From assembly GCF_900445255.1 (NCBI RefSeq), contig NZ_UAPU01000007.1:381001-445000 (forward strand): DNA of 64,000 nucleotides, in the 5' to 3' direction. The notes below the pieces were generated by a model. The model made no database searches. It saw nothing but the letters and a program-made list of their open reading frames with translations, and had not been told where the DNA came from. Made by a program: the position numbers and the translations under genes. Every line of letters starts with the position of its first letter. The first letter of the stretch is position 1. Of the stretch, positions 35,763 to 43,903 are shown in pieces. This stretch comes from Anaerobiospirillum thomasii (GTDB lineage Bacteria; Pseudomonadota; Gammaproteobacteria; Enterobacterales; Succinivibrionaceae).

Positions 35763-36253
35763 AATTAAAAATCTACCCCGGAGTGAGTGTCAGTGCATAT
35801 ATGACCAGCAGAATCTGCTCATGCTGTGGCAGAAATATTTTTGAATTAATAAAAAATGATGAGCTTGAGGATAAACATAAAAAATATCAGGTTAACGCAC
35901 AGGGCGAGATCAATATAAGAGGTGAAGTAATTAAACTCTATCAAAAATCAGACAGTCACAAAACTTTAGTACCTGGACTTAAAAGTAAAAAAACCTATAA
36001 CGCCATCAATCAAAGAGCCCCTATGGTTACCCCATACCCTGAGGGTATTATAGATATTGAGCAGCTTAAAAAAATAATTCGCTTTAATTTAAGGCGTGCT
36101 CCGGCAAGTCGCATGTCTAAAGATAGTACTCAAAGCAGATATTTCTGTGTGTTTAAGAACTGTAAAAATCATCAGGTTGAAAAACATGCAGATATTAATG
36201 CAGCGATAAATATCGGCAGAAGATTTTTAGCTGATATTATTATTCATAATTAA
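35763..36253 (+). pseudogene. cas12c: Cas12c/d-like type V effector, 3' part (zinc ribbon and RuvC-III)
   Basis: Continues the cas12 frame after the IS: ELKIYPGVSVSAYMTSRICS, with CSCCGRN forming the first half of a zinc ribbon, then a linker, FCVFKNCKN as the second half, and HADINAAINIGRR carrying the RuvC-III Asp (residue ~1147 of the restored 1166). TSR.CSCCGR and the D.NAA.NI ending are universal to Cas12/TnpB nucleases. Without the N-terminal part it has no start signal of its own; the first in-frame ATG is within AYMTSR. The split leaves both pieces without a complete RuvC site. Confidence 0.93.
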
Positions 36254-36262
36254 TAATATAAA

Positions 36263-36306
36263 AAGGGAGCAAAGATGAGTGCAAACAGCACCAATAAAGC
36301 TCCCTT
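36263..36306 (+). ncRNA. Structured hairpin after the cas12 3' part (terminator or RNA candidate)
   Basis: AAGGGAGC (36263-36270) pairs perfectly with GCTCCCTT (36299-36306), enclosing a second small stem GTGC/GCAC (36279-36282 and 36288-36291). It begins about 10 bp after the cas12 stop and is followed by ATATTTTAAT, a weak terminator tail. The internal bulge contains GATGAG, complementary to CTCATC in the CRISPR repeat; a 6-nt match can occur by chance. Most likely the end of the cas operon, less likely a second short-complementarity RNA. Confidence 0.45.
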
Positions 36307-36421
36307 ATATTTTAATAAAAATATTATATAAACTATACATAGAGATGATCTAATATAGAAATTTTTTTTATTATATAAACCTCAAAATAACCAATTTCAT
36401 TTTCTTATCTTAGGAGAATAA

Positions 36422-36811
36422 ATGAACACATTATTAGATCCAGACCATCACTATTATATCCTAGTCCCACTCTCAAATCAGTTCATTGAAAGACTTTATA
36501 GATATGATATATACAACAACTCTGGTCTTGACACATACTCATTTTTATCTATTACATTTTATGAAGATTTCTACTATGAGTTAGAATTAAAATTATTTCA
36601 CATTCTTAACATTAAATACCATCTTCACATAAATATGTATGAAGATGAAGTAATCGAACCAATACTTATACCTAAAGTAATTTCAATACTACATAATGCT
36701 ATAAACAACACAGCTCCAGAAGATGAATGTTTTTATAATTTTTGCACGAAATTTCTACATCTTTTAACATATGCCCAAGATAATAATTTACCTGTAGGAT
36801 TATATTTTTAA
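36422..36811 (+). CDS. Hypothetical small acidic protein
   Basis: 129 residues from an ATG with a good ribosome binding site (TTAGGAG, 7 bp upstream). Rich in Tyr, Asp, Glu and His (MNTLLDPDHHYYILVPLSNQ, then FYEDFYYELELKLFHILNI); no membrane segment, no signal peptide, no Cys cluster. I recognise no family. It lies directly downstream of the CRISPR-Cas locus in very AT-rich DNA. Size and acidity would fit an immunity protein or an inhibitor, but there is no direct evidence. Confidence 0.55.
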   Translation: MNTLLDPDHHYYILVPLSNQFIERLYRYDIYNNSGLDTYSFLSITFYEDFYYELELKLFHILNIKYHLHINMYEDEVIEPILIPKVISILHNAINNTAPEDECFYNFCTKFLHLLTYAQDNNLPVGLYF

Positions 36812-36873
36812 TGAATAATTATTAAAATATCATTTTTTTATTCAATGATATGTAATTTTATAACAAAGACTTT

Positions 36874-37207
36874 CGCTCATTGACATCAACTATGAAAATG
36901 GTCCTCTTGATTTTATTATATATCCCCATACCAGTCATACTTCAGAAATTAATACAGGAGCTTTTAGATTAAGCTTTCTGATGGATATAAACAATTCCGA
37001 TTTGGAAAAATTGCTTTATTACACAAGACTTTTGATAATGCCGTAATTTTAGATGCTCTCTTTTTTAAGAATATCGAGAATAGATATCTAACTGATATAA
37101 AGATATTTGAATTAAAAACCTACAAGTATACATTAGCTAGGCATTTCAAAAGCGTATACTTTAGGGAGTGTTTTTTTAAATATCACCGTCAATCATTTCA
37201 TAAATAA
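36874..37207 (+). pseudogene. Frameshifted remnant of an unknown gene
   Basis: One frame reads SLIDINYENGPLDFIIYPH and ends after GAFRLSFLMDINNSD. An overlapping frame then carries YKQFRFGKIALLHKTF and DNAVILDALFFKNIENRYLT to a stop at 37205-37207. The two halves look like one protein broken near 36985-37045. No family recognised. It may be related to the small acidic gene just upstream, since both are AT-rich and Tyr/Asp-rich. Confidence 0.4.
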
Positions 37208-37262
37208 ACTTATTTTTCTTTAGCAACTATTGAGGAAACAATTTAAGAGAAGAAGCGAACTT

Positions 37263-37314
37263 GTGCTAAATATTGATATTGTTCACTAATTTCAACAATT
37301 ATCAAATTTAGCAC
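37263..37314. repeat. Long inverted repeat upstream of the 4.5S RNA gene
   Basis: Arms of 21 bp (GTGCTAAATATTGATATTGT, continuing T, against GTGCTAAATTTGATAATTGT, continuing T) pair with single A bulges around a ~10-nt loop. It could be a relic of a mobile element or a transcription-insulating hairpin. No flanking T-run. Confidence 0.6.
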
Positions 37315-37365
37315 TACATCTCCTTTACAAAATTTCTTTTTTTTATTATCATGTATTCTCTATAT

Positions 37366-37477
37366 GGGGTCCACTTAGCGCTCCCGTACTTGTGCCTGGA
37401 TTAACAGGTCAGGATCGGAAGGTAGCAGCCAGGTTCAGGTTATAAGGTACCGGGTGTCAGTTAAGTGGCCCCGCCCA
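37366..37477 (+). ncRNA. ffs: 4.5S signal recognition particle RNA
   Basis: About 112 nt. The conserved apical region with the GGAA tetraloop is present (CAGGTCAGGATCGGAAGG, then TAGCAGCCAGG). The ends GGGGTCCACTTA and TAAGTGGCCCC pair as in the E. coli 4.5S RNA. It binds Ffh to form the SRP that delivers nascent membrane proteins to FtsY. The length is that of the short proteobacterial type, without an Alu domain. Ends are set by pairing and could be off by a few bases. Confidence 0.93.
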
Positions 37478-37491
37478 CATCAAGAGCAGTT

Positions 37492-38754
37492 ATGAATCTT
37501 CTCAGTTCTAACAATTCCACCTTACATGAAGTCTTTTTAAACGATCACCTTTATGTGGATAAAACTGCTGAGCTTGTAAACTTTATCACCCATCTTGAAA
37601 AAAAGCCCAGGCTGCGATCCCCAAATATCTATCTAATGATAAGACCGCGAGGTTTTGGTCTGTCATTAGTCTCTGAGACAATAGAAGCTTTTATCTCAAG
37701 AAGCGATATTGTTCATTCCAAGATAAAAACCGCAGGCTTTGATGAAGTCATTCCCAAGGCCCCTGTTGTCAGACTGTCTTTAAATAAAATCAAAGCCAAT
37801 ACCCCTCTTGAATTTAAAGAGGCATTAATTGAGATGCTGCAGCTGCAGATGTGGGAGCATCATCTTTCAGCACGCATGGCAAGCTCCCATCGTCCTAAAA
37901 TCTGCTTTTTATCCCTGCTGCGTGAGCTTTCGCGCAAGTATAATGAAAGTGTTGTGGTACTTATTGATAATTACGACATACCTTTTTTTATGACGCAGGC
38001 TATGGACAGACAGTATCAGCAGGAGGCCCTTGCCATCTATCTTGATACGCTCAATGCCATCAAGCAGGCAGGTGAAAGCGTGCGCTGGAGTCTGCTTTCA
38101 GGACATGTAAAATTCGATCTGGCCTCTGAGTACTCAGAAGGTCTGCCTATTGTCAAGGACTATTCTTTCTCCCCTCTGTGTGACACCCTCTTTGGCTTTA
38201 GTGTCGATGAGGTTAAAAAGACCTTTAAAGAGGAGCTCAAAAGAGTCTCTCCGCGCCTTGGTGTCACTGTAAGTGAGTATGTACAGGCTCTTGAGGCCAT
38301 CTATGGCGGATATACCTTCTCTGACAGGCAGAAAAAAATGCTCTGCCCTTATTCTGTAGGCTCTGCCATTGACAACGGCGGTGTACTGCTGCCTTATATG
38401 AGCAATCATGACTACACTTTTTTAAAACACTGTCTTGAGGCTAAAAACCTCAATCTTGACTGGCTGTTTGGACGTGATGGTCAGGATGCGCTGTTTTTAG
38501 ATTCGCTAACTGTAAACCCAAGCGGCAAAGAGCTCGGCTCACTGCTTTTGCAGCTTGGCTTTGTGGTTATCAACAAGGTAACAAGATCAGAGGGTGATAA
38601 CTTTATCAATTACCGCTATCGATTTGATATTACCAATCATGAAATGAAACGCATTTTAAAGGTATTCAGATCTCAGGCCTCTGAAGAACTTTTACTAAGA
38701 CCTTTTAATCCGCAGGTCTATGATGATGGTCTTTATGACTTTGATTTACAATAG
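37492..38754 (+). CDS. AAA-ATPase-like family protein with degenerate Walker motifs
   Basis: About 420 residues. The order of blocks is that of the bacterial AAA-ATPase-like family (PF09820-type): YVDKTAELVNFI, the P-loop region RPRGFGLSLVSETIEAFISR, Walker B VVVLIDNYDIPF, then a helical lid (YGGYTFSDRQ, CPYSV). In the family these normally read RPRRFGKSL and LIDEYDxP; here the P-loop Lys is Leu and the Walker B Glu is Asn, so ATP hydrolysis is doubtful. The family's C-terminal nuclease-like domain is not clear. I prefer the ATG at 37492 because an upstream start would overlap the 4.5S RNA gene. Role unknown. Confidence 0.75.
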   Translation: MNLLSSNNSTLHEVFLNDHLYVDKTAELVNFITHLEKKPRLRSPNIYLMIRPRGFGLSLVSETIEAFISRSDIVHSKIKTAGFDEVIPKAPVVRLSLNKIKANTPLEFKEALIEMLQLQMWEHHLSARMASSHRPKICFLSLLRELSRKYNESVVVLIDNYDIPFFMTQAMDRQYQQEALAIYLDTLNAIKQAGESVRWSLLSGHVKFDLASEYSEGLPIVKDYSFSPLCDTLFGFSVDEVKKTFKEELKRVSPRLGVTVSEYVQALEAIYGGYTFSDRQKKMLCPYSVGSAIDNGGVLLPYMSNHDYTFLKHCLEAKNLNLDWLFGRDGQDALFLDSLTVNPSGKELGSLLLQLGFVVINKVTRSEGDNFINYRYRFDITNHEMKRILKVFRSQASEELLLRPFNPQVYDDGLYDFDLQ

Positions 38755-38765
38755 GTGATACGTGT

Positions 38766-39416
38766 ATGGCACTGGCTCTTTTTGATATGGACGGCACTCT
38801 AATCGATGGAGATACCAATAATATCTTCTTCCACTACATGCAGGATATAGGTCTTGTCGATGAAGACTTTGTAAAGCCGCTAAAATACTTTCATTATCTG
38901 TACTTTAAAGGCGAACTTAAGATTGAGGACTTTGTAAATCATTCTGTAAAGCCTCTTATCGGTAAAAGCCCGCAGGAGATTGAGGATATTGTAATGCCAT
39001 GCATCAAAGAGCGTATTGTGCCAAAACTCAAAAAGGGAGCATTGGAGGCCATAGAATTTCACAGACATCGCAAAGACTATCTGGTACTCGTCTCTGCAAC
39101 AGTTGATTACCTGGCCCGCCCACTGGCTCAGACTGTTGGTATCAGCGATGTTATTGCCTCACCTATTGGCTTTGATGAGCATGGTCTTACCGGCAGACTT
39201 ACAGATACTGTCCCATATCAGGAAGGCAAAAGAAAGCGTCTGTTAAAATTCATAGAGCAGCACAATATCTCTCTTGATGATTCCTATGGCTATGGCGACA
39301 GCCTCAATGACATTCAGATGTTTGAGATGGTTGAGCACAAATATGCTGTTGATGCTGACGAGAGATTCAAAGAGCATCCTTTTTATGAAAGAACACGCCA
39401 TGTAAGTTGGCTCTAG
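38766..39416 (+). CDS. HAD-IB family phosphatase (SerB-like)
   Basis: 216 residues. HAD motif I LALFDMDGTLIDGDT (nucleophile Asp at residue 7), motif II VLVSATVDYLA (Ser 106 region), and motif III/IV GKRKRLLKF plus YGYGDSLNDIQMFE. The helical cap between motifs I and II and the overall length match HAD-superfamily subfamily IB enzymes such as phosphoserine-phosphatase-like proteins. Probable cytoplasmic phosphomonoesterase; substrate unknown. Starts 11 bp after the previous gene, likely same transcript, and is followed by a strong terminator. Confidence 0.88.
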   Translation: MALALFDMDGTLIDGDTNNIFFHYMQDIGLVDEDFVKPLKYFHYLYFKGELKIEDFVNHSVKPLIGKSPQEIEDIVMPCIKERIVPKLKKGALEAIEFHRHRKDYLVLVSATVDYLARPLAQTVGISDVIASPIGFDEHGLTGRLTDTVPYQEGKRKRLLKFIEQHNISLDDSYGYGDSLNDIQMFEMVEHKYAVDADERFKEHPFYERTRHVSWL

Positions 39417-39438
39417 CGTGCTTCTATGCTGTTTAATA

Positions 39439-39466
39439 TAAAGGCAGCCCAGATGGGCTGCCTTTA
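39439..39466. terminator. Bidirectional rho-independent terminator
   Basis: TAAAGGCAGCCC and GGGCTGCCTTTA form a perfect 12-bp stem with loop AGAT between the convergent HAD gene and the membrane protein gene. Confidence 0.92.
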
Positions 39467-39491
39467 TAGCATTTACGACATAATTATTTTT

Positions 39492-40103
39492 CTAATCAGC
39501 ACTTTTATTCTGAATATTAACAACCTTGCCTCTGACAAAAGATCTGCTCTTTTTAGATACTGTAGACAGGGCTGTAGCATCATCTATTGTATATATAGAA
39601 GGTCTTTTCCTGTTGATAAAGACTCTTGCCATCTGCTCTGGATAAAATCCAAGACCGCAGCATGGTTTTACTGCAGATGTAAAAAAGCGTGGCTTTAGTG
39701 TACCACACTCTTTATACAAGACAGCAGCTTTTCGGCCTTTACCAATACTTATCAGCAGAGGTTTTTGCATATCAAGAATGACAGTGGCATAGGCCTCGAC
39801 CACTATAGGATTGTTATCGCGCCTTAACCTGGCTCTTATATTAAGACACAGCATCAGGCGCAATAGATAAAAGGCTATATAGGCAAGGCAGATTATGGTT
39901 ACAGGAAGCTTGAAGCTTTGTGAAAAACCAAGATTGCCTGCACAGAAACTTATGGCTATAAGCACCAGAAAAACTGCAATAAAAGACCAGGAAATACCTT
40001 TTTTGCAGATGCTGTCAATAACATTTACATCAAAGCGTATCCCAGCCTTGTACAGATAAGACTGATAATAGGAATTATCCGGCAGTTCGTCGTTAAGGCG
40101 CAT
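39492..40103 (-). CDS. Hypothetical membrane protein, two transmembrane segments
   Basis: 203 residues with two hydrophobic segments (residues ~37-57, IAVFLVLIAISFCAG, and ~65-88, LPVTIICLAYIAFYLL) and a soluble C-terminal ~110 residues containing LISIGKGRKAAVLYKEC and CCGLGFYPEQMARVFINRK. No family recognised. It follows putP after 6 bp on the same strand, so it is probably co-transcribed and may be an accessory of the symporter. Confidence 0.65.
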   Translation of the reverse strand: MRLNDELPDNSYYQSYLYKAGIRFDVNVIDSICKKGISWSFIAVFLVLIAISFCAGNLGFSQSFKLPVTIICLAYIAFYLLRLMLCLNIRARLRRDNNPIVVEAYATVILDMQKPLLISIGKGRKAAVLYKECGTLKPRFFTSAVKPCCGLGFYPEQMARVFINRKRPSIYTIDDATALSTVSKKSRSFVRGKVVNIQNKSAD

Positions 40104-40109
40104 AAGATC

Positions 40110-41588
40110 CTATCTATCCTTTACCTCAACCCAGAACTTATCCTCAAGCTCGCAGAATAGTTTCTCCTCGTCGCTGCCACCTTTGTAGGTTACAAGAGTA
40201 GCCACTACAATTGAGACAGCTGAGAGTATAAAGCCAGGAACTAGTGAGTACAGTCCAAAATAGCCGCCGTTCTCCCACAGTATTACAGTAAGAGCACCTA
40301 CTACCATACCGGTGATGGCACCCTGCAGATTCATCTTCTTCCAGTACAGAGATAAAATGATGCACGGACCGAAGGAGGCACCAAAACCTGCCCAGGCATA
40401 GGATACAAGATGTAAAATACCGGCCTCTGGATCAAGGGCTATAAAGTAGGCAATGATGGCCACAAATAAAAGCATGAAGCGGCCGCACCATACAAGCTCT
40501 GTCTGTGAGGCATGTGGGCGCATCAGACGACGGTAGAAGTCGGCTGTCAGTGTGGTTGAGGCCACAAGCAGCTGACAGGATAAGGTACTCATAATGGCAG
40601 CTAAAATAGCTGAGAGCAGAATACCTGCCACCCATGGAGTAAAGAGGGTCTGAGCTACAATAATAAAGATCTGCTCGTGATTGTTGATGGCAACCTCAGG
40701 ATATCTTGCTGCAAAGGCATTGCCATAATAGCCAATCAGTACAGCACCGACAAGACACAGTATCATCCAGGTAATGGAAATACGGCGGGCATCACCAAGA
40801 CCTCTTACAGAGCCTGCAGCCATAAAGCGCACCAGAATATGAGGCTGACCTGCATAGCCAAGACCCCAGCCTAAAAGCGAGATAAGACCTACTGCCGTCA
40901 TGCCCTTTAGGAAGTTTGACAGCTCAGGTCCTCTCTGGGTTATCATTTCATTGGCCACATCAAGACCGCCACAGTTTAAAATCAGAATGACAGGAGTGAT
41001 AAGCAGAGCAAAGATCATTAAGGTTGCCTGTACAGTATCAGTCCAGCTTACAGCTAAAAAGCCGCCTATAAATACATAGAAAATGGTTGAGACAGCGCCG
41101 ATTAAAAGAGCATTGGAATAATCCATGGCAAAGGTCTGCTCAAAGAGTCTTGCAGCTGACACCATGCCTGAGGCGCAGTAGATCACAAAGAAAATTAAAA
41201 TAATAAAAGCTGATGCAATAGCAGTGAATCTGAACTTGTCATTGAATCTGGCGGCCAGATAATCAGGTATGGTCAGAGCATCTGAGGCATTGGCAGTAAA
41301 GGATCTTAAACGGGCTGCGACAAATTTCCAGTTGCACCACTGACCTATAACCAGACCTACTGCAATCCATGACTCGGATATACCATATAAAAACAGAGCA
41401 CCGGGCAGTCCCATTAACAGCCAGCCTGACATATCAGAGGCACCGGCTGACAGACCTGTAACTATACGGCCAAGCGATCTGCCACCTAGAACATAATCAT
41501 TTAAAGAATTGGTCATGCGGGCTGCTACAATACCTATTATGAGCATACCCAGAATGTATACTATGAATGTCGTAGTTGTTGTGTACAT
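40110..41588 (-). CDS. putP: Sodium/proline symporter
   Basis: 492 residues, SSS family (E. coli PutP 502), about 13 transmembrane segments. Diagnostic blocks: YVLGGRSLGRIVTGLSAGAS, then DMSGWLLMGLPGALFLYGIS (Na+ site region), GSVRGLGDARRIS and STLSCQLLVASTTLT. Imports proline with Na+ across the inner membrane. The ATG at 41588 begins MYTTTTTFIVYILGML. The ~170 bp upstream holds the promoter and the nadE terminator. Confidence 0.95.
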   Translation of the reverse strand: MYTTTTTFIVYILGMLIIGIVAARMTNSLNDYVLGGRSLGRIVTGLSAGASDMSGWLLMGLPGALFLYGISESWIAVGLVIGQWCNWKFVAARLRSFTANASDALTIPDYLAARFNDKFRFTAIASAFIILIFFVIYCASGMVSAARLFEQTFAMDYSNALLIGAVSTIFYVFIGGFLAVSWTDTVQATLMIFALLITPVILILNCGGLDVANEMITQRGPELSNFLKGMTAVGLISLLGWGLGYAGQPHILVRFMAAGSVRGLGDARRISITWMILCLVGAVLIGYYGNAFAARYPEVAINNHEQIFIIVAQTLFTPWVAGILLSAILAAIMSTLSCQLLVASTTLTADFYRRLMRPHASQTELVWCGRFMLLFVAIIAYFIALDPEAGILHLVSYAWAGFGASFGPCIILSLYWKKMNLQGAITGMVVGALTVILWENGGYFGLYSLVPGFILSAVSIVVATLVTYKGGSDEEKLFCELEDKFWVEVKDR

Positions 41589-41730
41589 AAGAACATATTG
41601 CCAGATAAGAAAAAAAGTCTAGATATAATAGCAAATTTAAGCGCCACAAAAAAGCATGACGGCCCGCTCACACTCTGTAAGGCCCCATAAGAGCATGAGT
41701 ATGCACCCTGTCAGTGCACAGATACAAAAA

Positions 41731-41750
41731 GAGGAGCAGTGCTCCCCTTT
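41731..41750 (-). terminator. Terminator after the NAD synthetase gene
   Basis: On the minus strand AAAAGGGGAGC, loop ACT, GCTCCTCTTTTTG: a short GC stem followed by a T-run, 10 bp past the stop. Confidence 0.8.
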
Positions 41751-41759
41751 TATCAATAG

Positions 41760-43610
41760 CTAATCTAAAGTATCAAGCTCTGCAAGCAGTGACTCTAGTG
41801 CCCCTGATAATACAGGCAGCGCAAAATCAGTGCTTAGCATACAGCTAAAGGCAGGAGCCAGGCGCTCTCTTTTCCACTGCGCTCTAAAGCACATGCTAAA
41901 AAAGCGTCTGATATCAGCTTTAAGTAAGCTGCTGTGATACTCACCTGTACAAACCCTGCCCTTAAGCTCTGTGTAAATCTCTCCTGGGCTTTTGTGTCTG
42001 TCAAAAAAGAGCTCAATCATGGCATCTAAAAGTGCATAAGGCATAAGATCATCCTCATCCTTCTGACAGCCGCCAGGTCTAAGCTCGGCTGTTGGCGACA
42101 TAATGGCAAGAGGAGAGAGAGCATCTATTCTAAAGACGCTGCCATCGGATAATTTCACACCATCTTTGGCTATACAGGCAATAAGCTTTAAAAGTATGCT
42201 CTTGTTGATGGCTCCTATAGGGCTTATGGAGCCTGCTGTATCACCATCCATGGTGCAGTAGCCCACAGCTCCTTCAGAGCGGTTTGAGGTGGCAATTAAA
42301 AGTTTATTCTCCACATTGGTCAAAAGCCACAGGCCTGGCAGACGGGCACGGGCCTGAATACTCTGCATGGCCAGATCGTTTTTCTCAAAGGTAAGCTCAA
42401 AGGCAGGATTTACAGACTGCACCATTGATACGTAAGCATCAACGGCCGTATCAATGCGCCAGTTGTAAAAGGTGGCATTTAAATTTTCAGCAAGATTCTT
42501 AGCCACGCCAAATGTTGTATCTGATGAATTGACAGAGCCCTGATAGACTGTGGTTAAAACTATGGGGGCAATATACTGTTTTACATACTGCTCCACATTG
42601 CCTGTAAATAAAGAGGCATCAAGGTTAAAACCAAGGCTGTGCATTTTTTCAAAATATCTGTCCTTAAGCTCAGCAAGGGCCAAAGCATGAGCTGCAACTG
42701 CTGCACTTGCGCATACTGCTGAGTCAGCACCGCCTGATAATGAGACCACATAGCCTTTTGATCTGCTCTTTAGCATATAGTCAAAAAGACCAAGCGCGCA
42801 GGCTCTAAAGCTTAGCTGATACAGATCACTCTCATCATTTTGTTTGATATTAGCAGTCTTTTCTTTTACAAAAAGCACACTGTAATCATCAAAGCTAAAG
42901 GCGCTGCCTTTTTGCAAAATGGTACCTTTATTGTCTGTCACAAAACACTGACCGTCGCAGATCTCATAGCCGCTGTCATTGCCAAGAAGATTGATAAAAA
43001 GAGCGTAGCTAAAGCAATCAGCTACAGGTGCTGTCATCTTTTGATATTGTGCAAAATTGTCGGTGCCATAAGGCAGAGCATAAGGACAGATTAAAAAATC
43101 AGCCTTTAGTTTTGTATCCTGTGCCATGGTATTTTTATTTAAAAGCATGACACTTGCATGCTCAGAGCGGCCATTGACATTAAACTCAAGCTGCAGCGGT
43201 CCATGAGAGCTTGTATAGATGTTATCAAGACTAAAGGTGGCAGAGGCTTTTACATCATCTACAATCTCAAGATGGACAATATCCTGTCCCTTTAAAATCA
43301 CATAGCACTCATAGACATTATCATCAGTGCCCAAAAGAGGCAGACCCAGGCCTACATACATATCACCTTTAAGGCAGCTTTTAAATTCAATAAAGGCCTC
43401 ATGTATCTTTTTAATAAAGCTCTTTACCTGCTGCAGCGCTTTAAGATTGTGTCCGCTAAAGGCCATATGGGCAAAAAACACCATTTTTTGATTATGTGCA
43501 TAACAGTAATCTACAGCCTTTAGAATATTTGTGCTGTTGCGCTTTAAATCTCCTGCAAGAGTATTGATGGCAACTAATGAACAGTAATTTTCAATTTTTC
43601 TATAAGGCAT
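41760..43610 (-). CDS. nadE: NAD+ synthetase with degenerate glutaminase domain
   Basis: 616 residues, the length of two-domain glutamine-dependent NadE. The C-terminal synthetase domain is intact: YVVSLSGGADSAVCASAAVA (PP-loop), IQARARLPGLWLLTNVENKL, LIATSNRSEGAVGYCTMDGD and SPIGAINKS. It adenylates and amidates nicotinate adenine dinucleotide. The N-terminal ~270 residues occupy the nitrilase-like glutaminase position, but the expected Glu of FPELxLTGY is replaced (FAHMAFSGHN), and neither the catalytic Lys nor the Cys block (EICxDLW) can be found. It may use free ammonia only. Stand-alone gene with terminator. Confidence 0.9.
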   Translation of the reverse strand: MPYRKIENYCSLVAINTLAGDLKRNSTNILKAVDYCYAHNQKMVFFAHMAFSGHNLKALQQVKSFIKKIHEAFIEFKSCLKGDMYVGLGLPLLGTDDNVYECYVILKGQDIVHLEIVDDVKASATFSLDNIYTSSHGPLQLEFNVNGRSEHASVMLLNKNTMAQDTKLKADFLICPYALPYGTDNFAQYQKMTAPVADCFSYALFINLLGNDSGYEICDGQCFVTDNKGTILQKGSAFSFDDYSVLFVKEKTANIKQNDESDLYQLSFRACALGLFDYMLKSRSKGYVVSLSGGADSAVCASAAVAAHALALAELKDRYFEKMHSLGFNLDASLFTGNVEQYVKQYIAPIVLTTVYQGSVNSSDTTFGVAKNLAENLNATFYNWRIDTAVDAYVSMVQSVNPAFELTFEKNDLAMQSIQARARLPGLWLLTNVENKLLIATSNRSEGAVGYCTMDGDTAGSISPIGAINKSILLKLIACIAKDGVKLSDGSVFRIDALSPLAIMSPTAELRPGGCQKDEDDLMPYALLDAMIELFFDRHKSPGEIYTELKGRVCTGEYHSSLLKADIRRFFSMCFRAQWKRERLAPAFSCMLSTDFALPVLSGALESLLAELDTLD

Positions 43611-43903
43611 GTTATCTCTCCTTTTGACACTATGCCTAAGATAATAAACTTTTTTGCAGGAGGTTTAAAGACAAAGACCTGCCTTGTAATACAGATGCAA
43701 TGTCTCTGCCGCAGCTGCCAGGGCATAAATATGCAAAAAATCCAGAGTGCGTGATTGTTTTTTTTCAAATGCACCAAAAATACCTTAATTGCTTTATTTT
43801 GTACTGCAATAATTTTTCTGTCTCAATTGTGCTTTACAAATAAAAGGTCAAAACATGATAAAATACTTGGTTCTAACTTAAGAATTTCAGGTAAAAATAA
43901 TTT

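Noticed and set aside
37465..37491. Upstream start for the AAA-ATPase-like gene
   Set aside because: It would overlap the 3' end of the 4.5S RNA; the next ATG at 37492 is more plausible.
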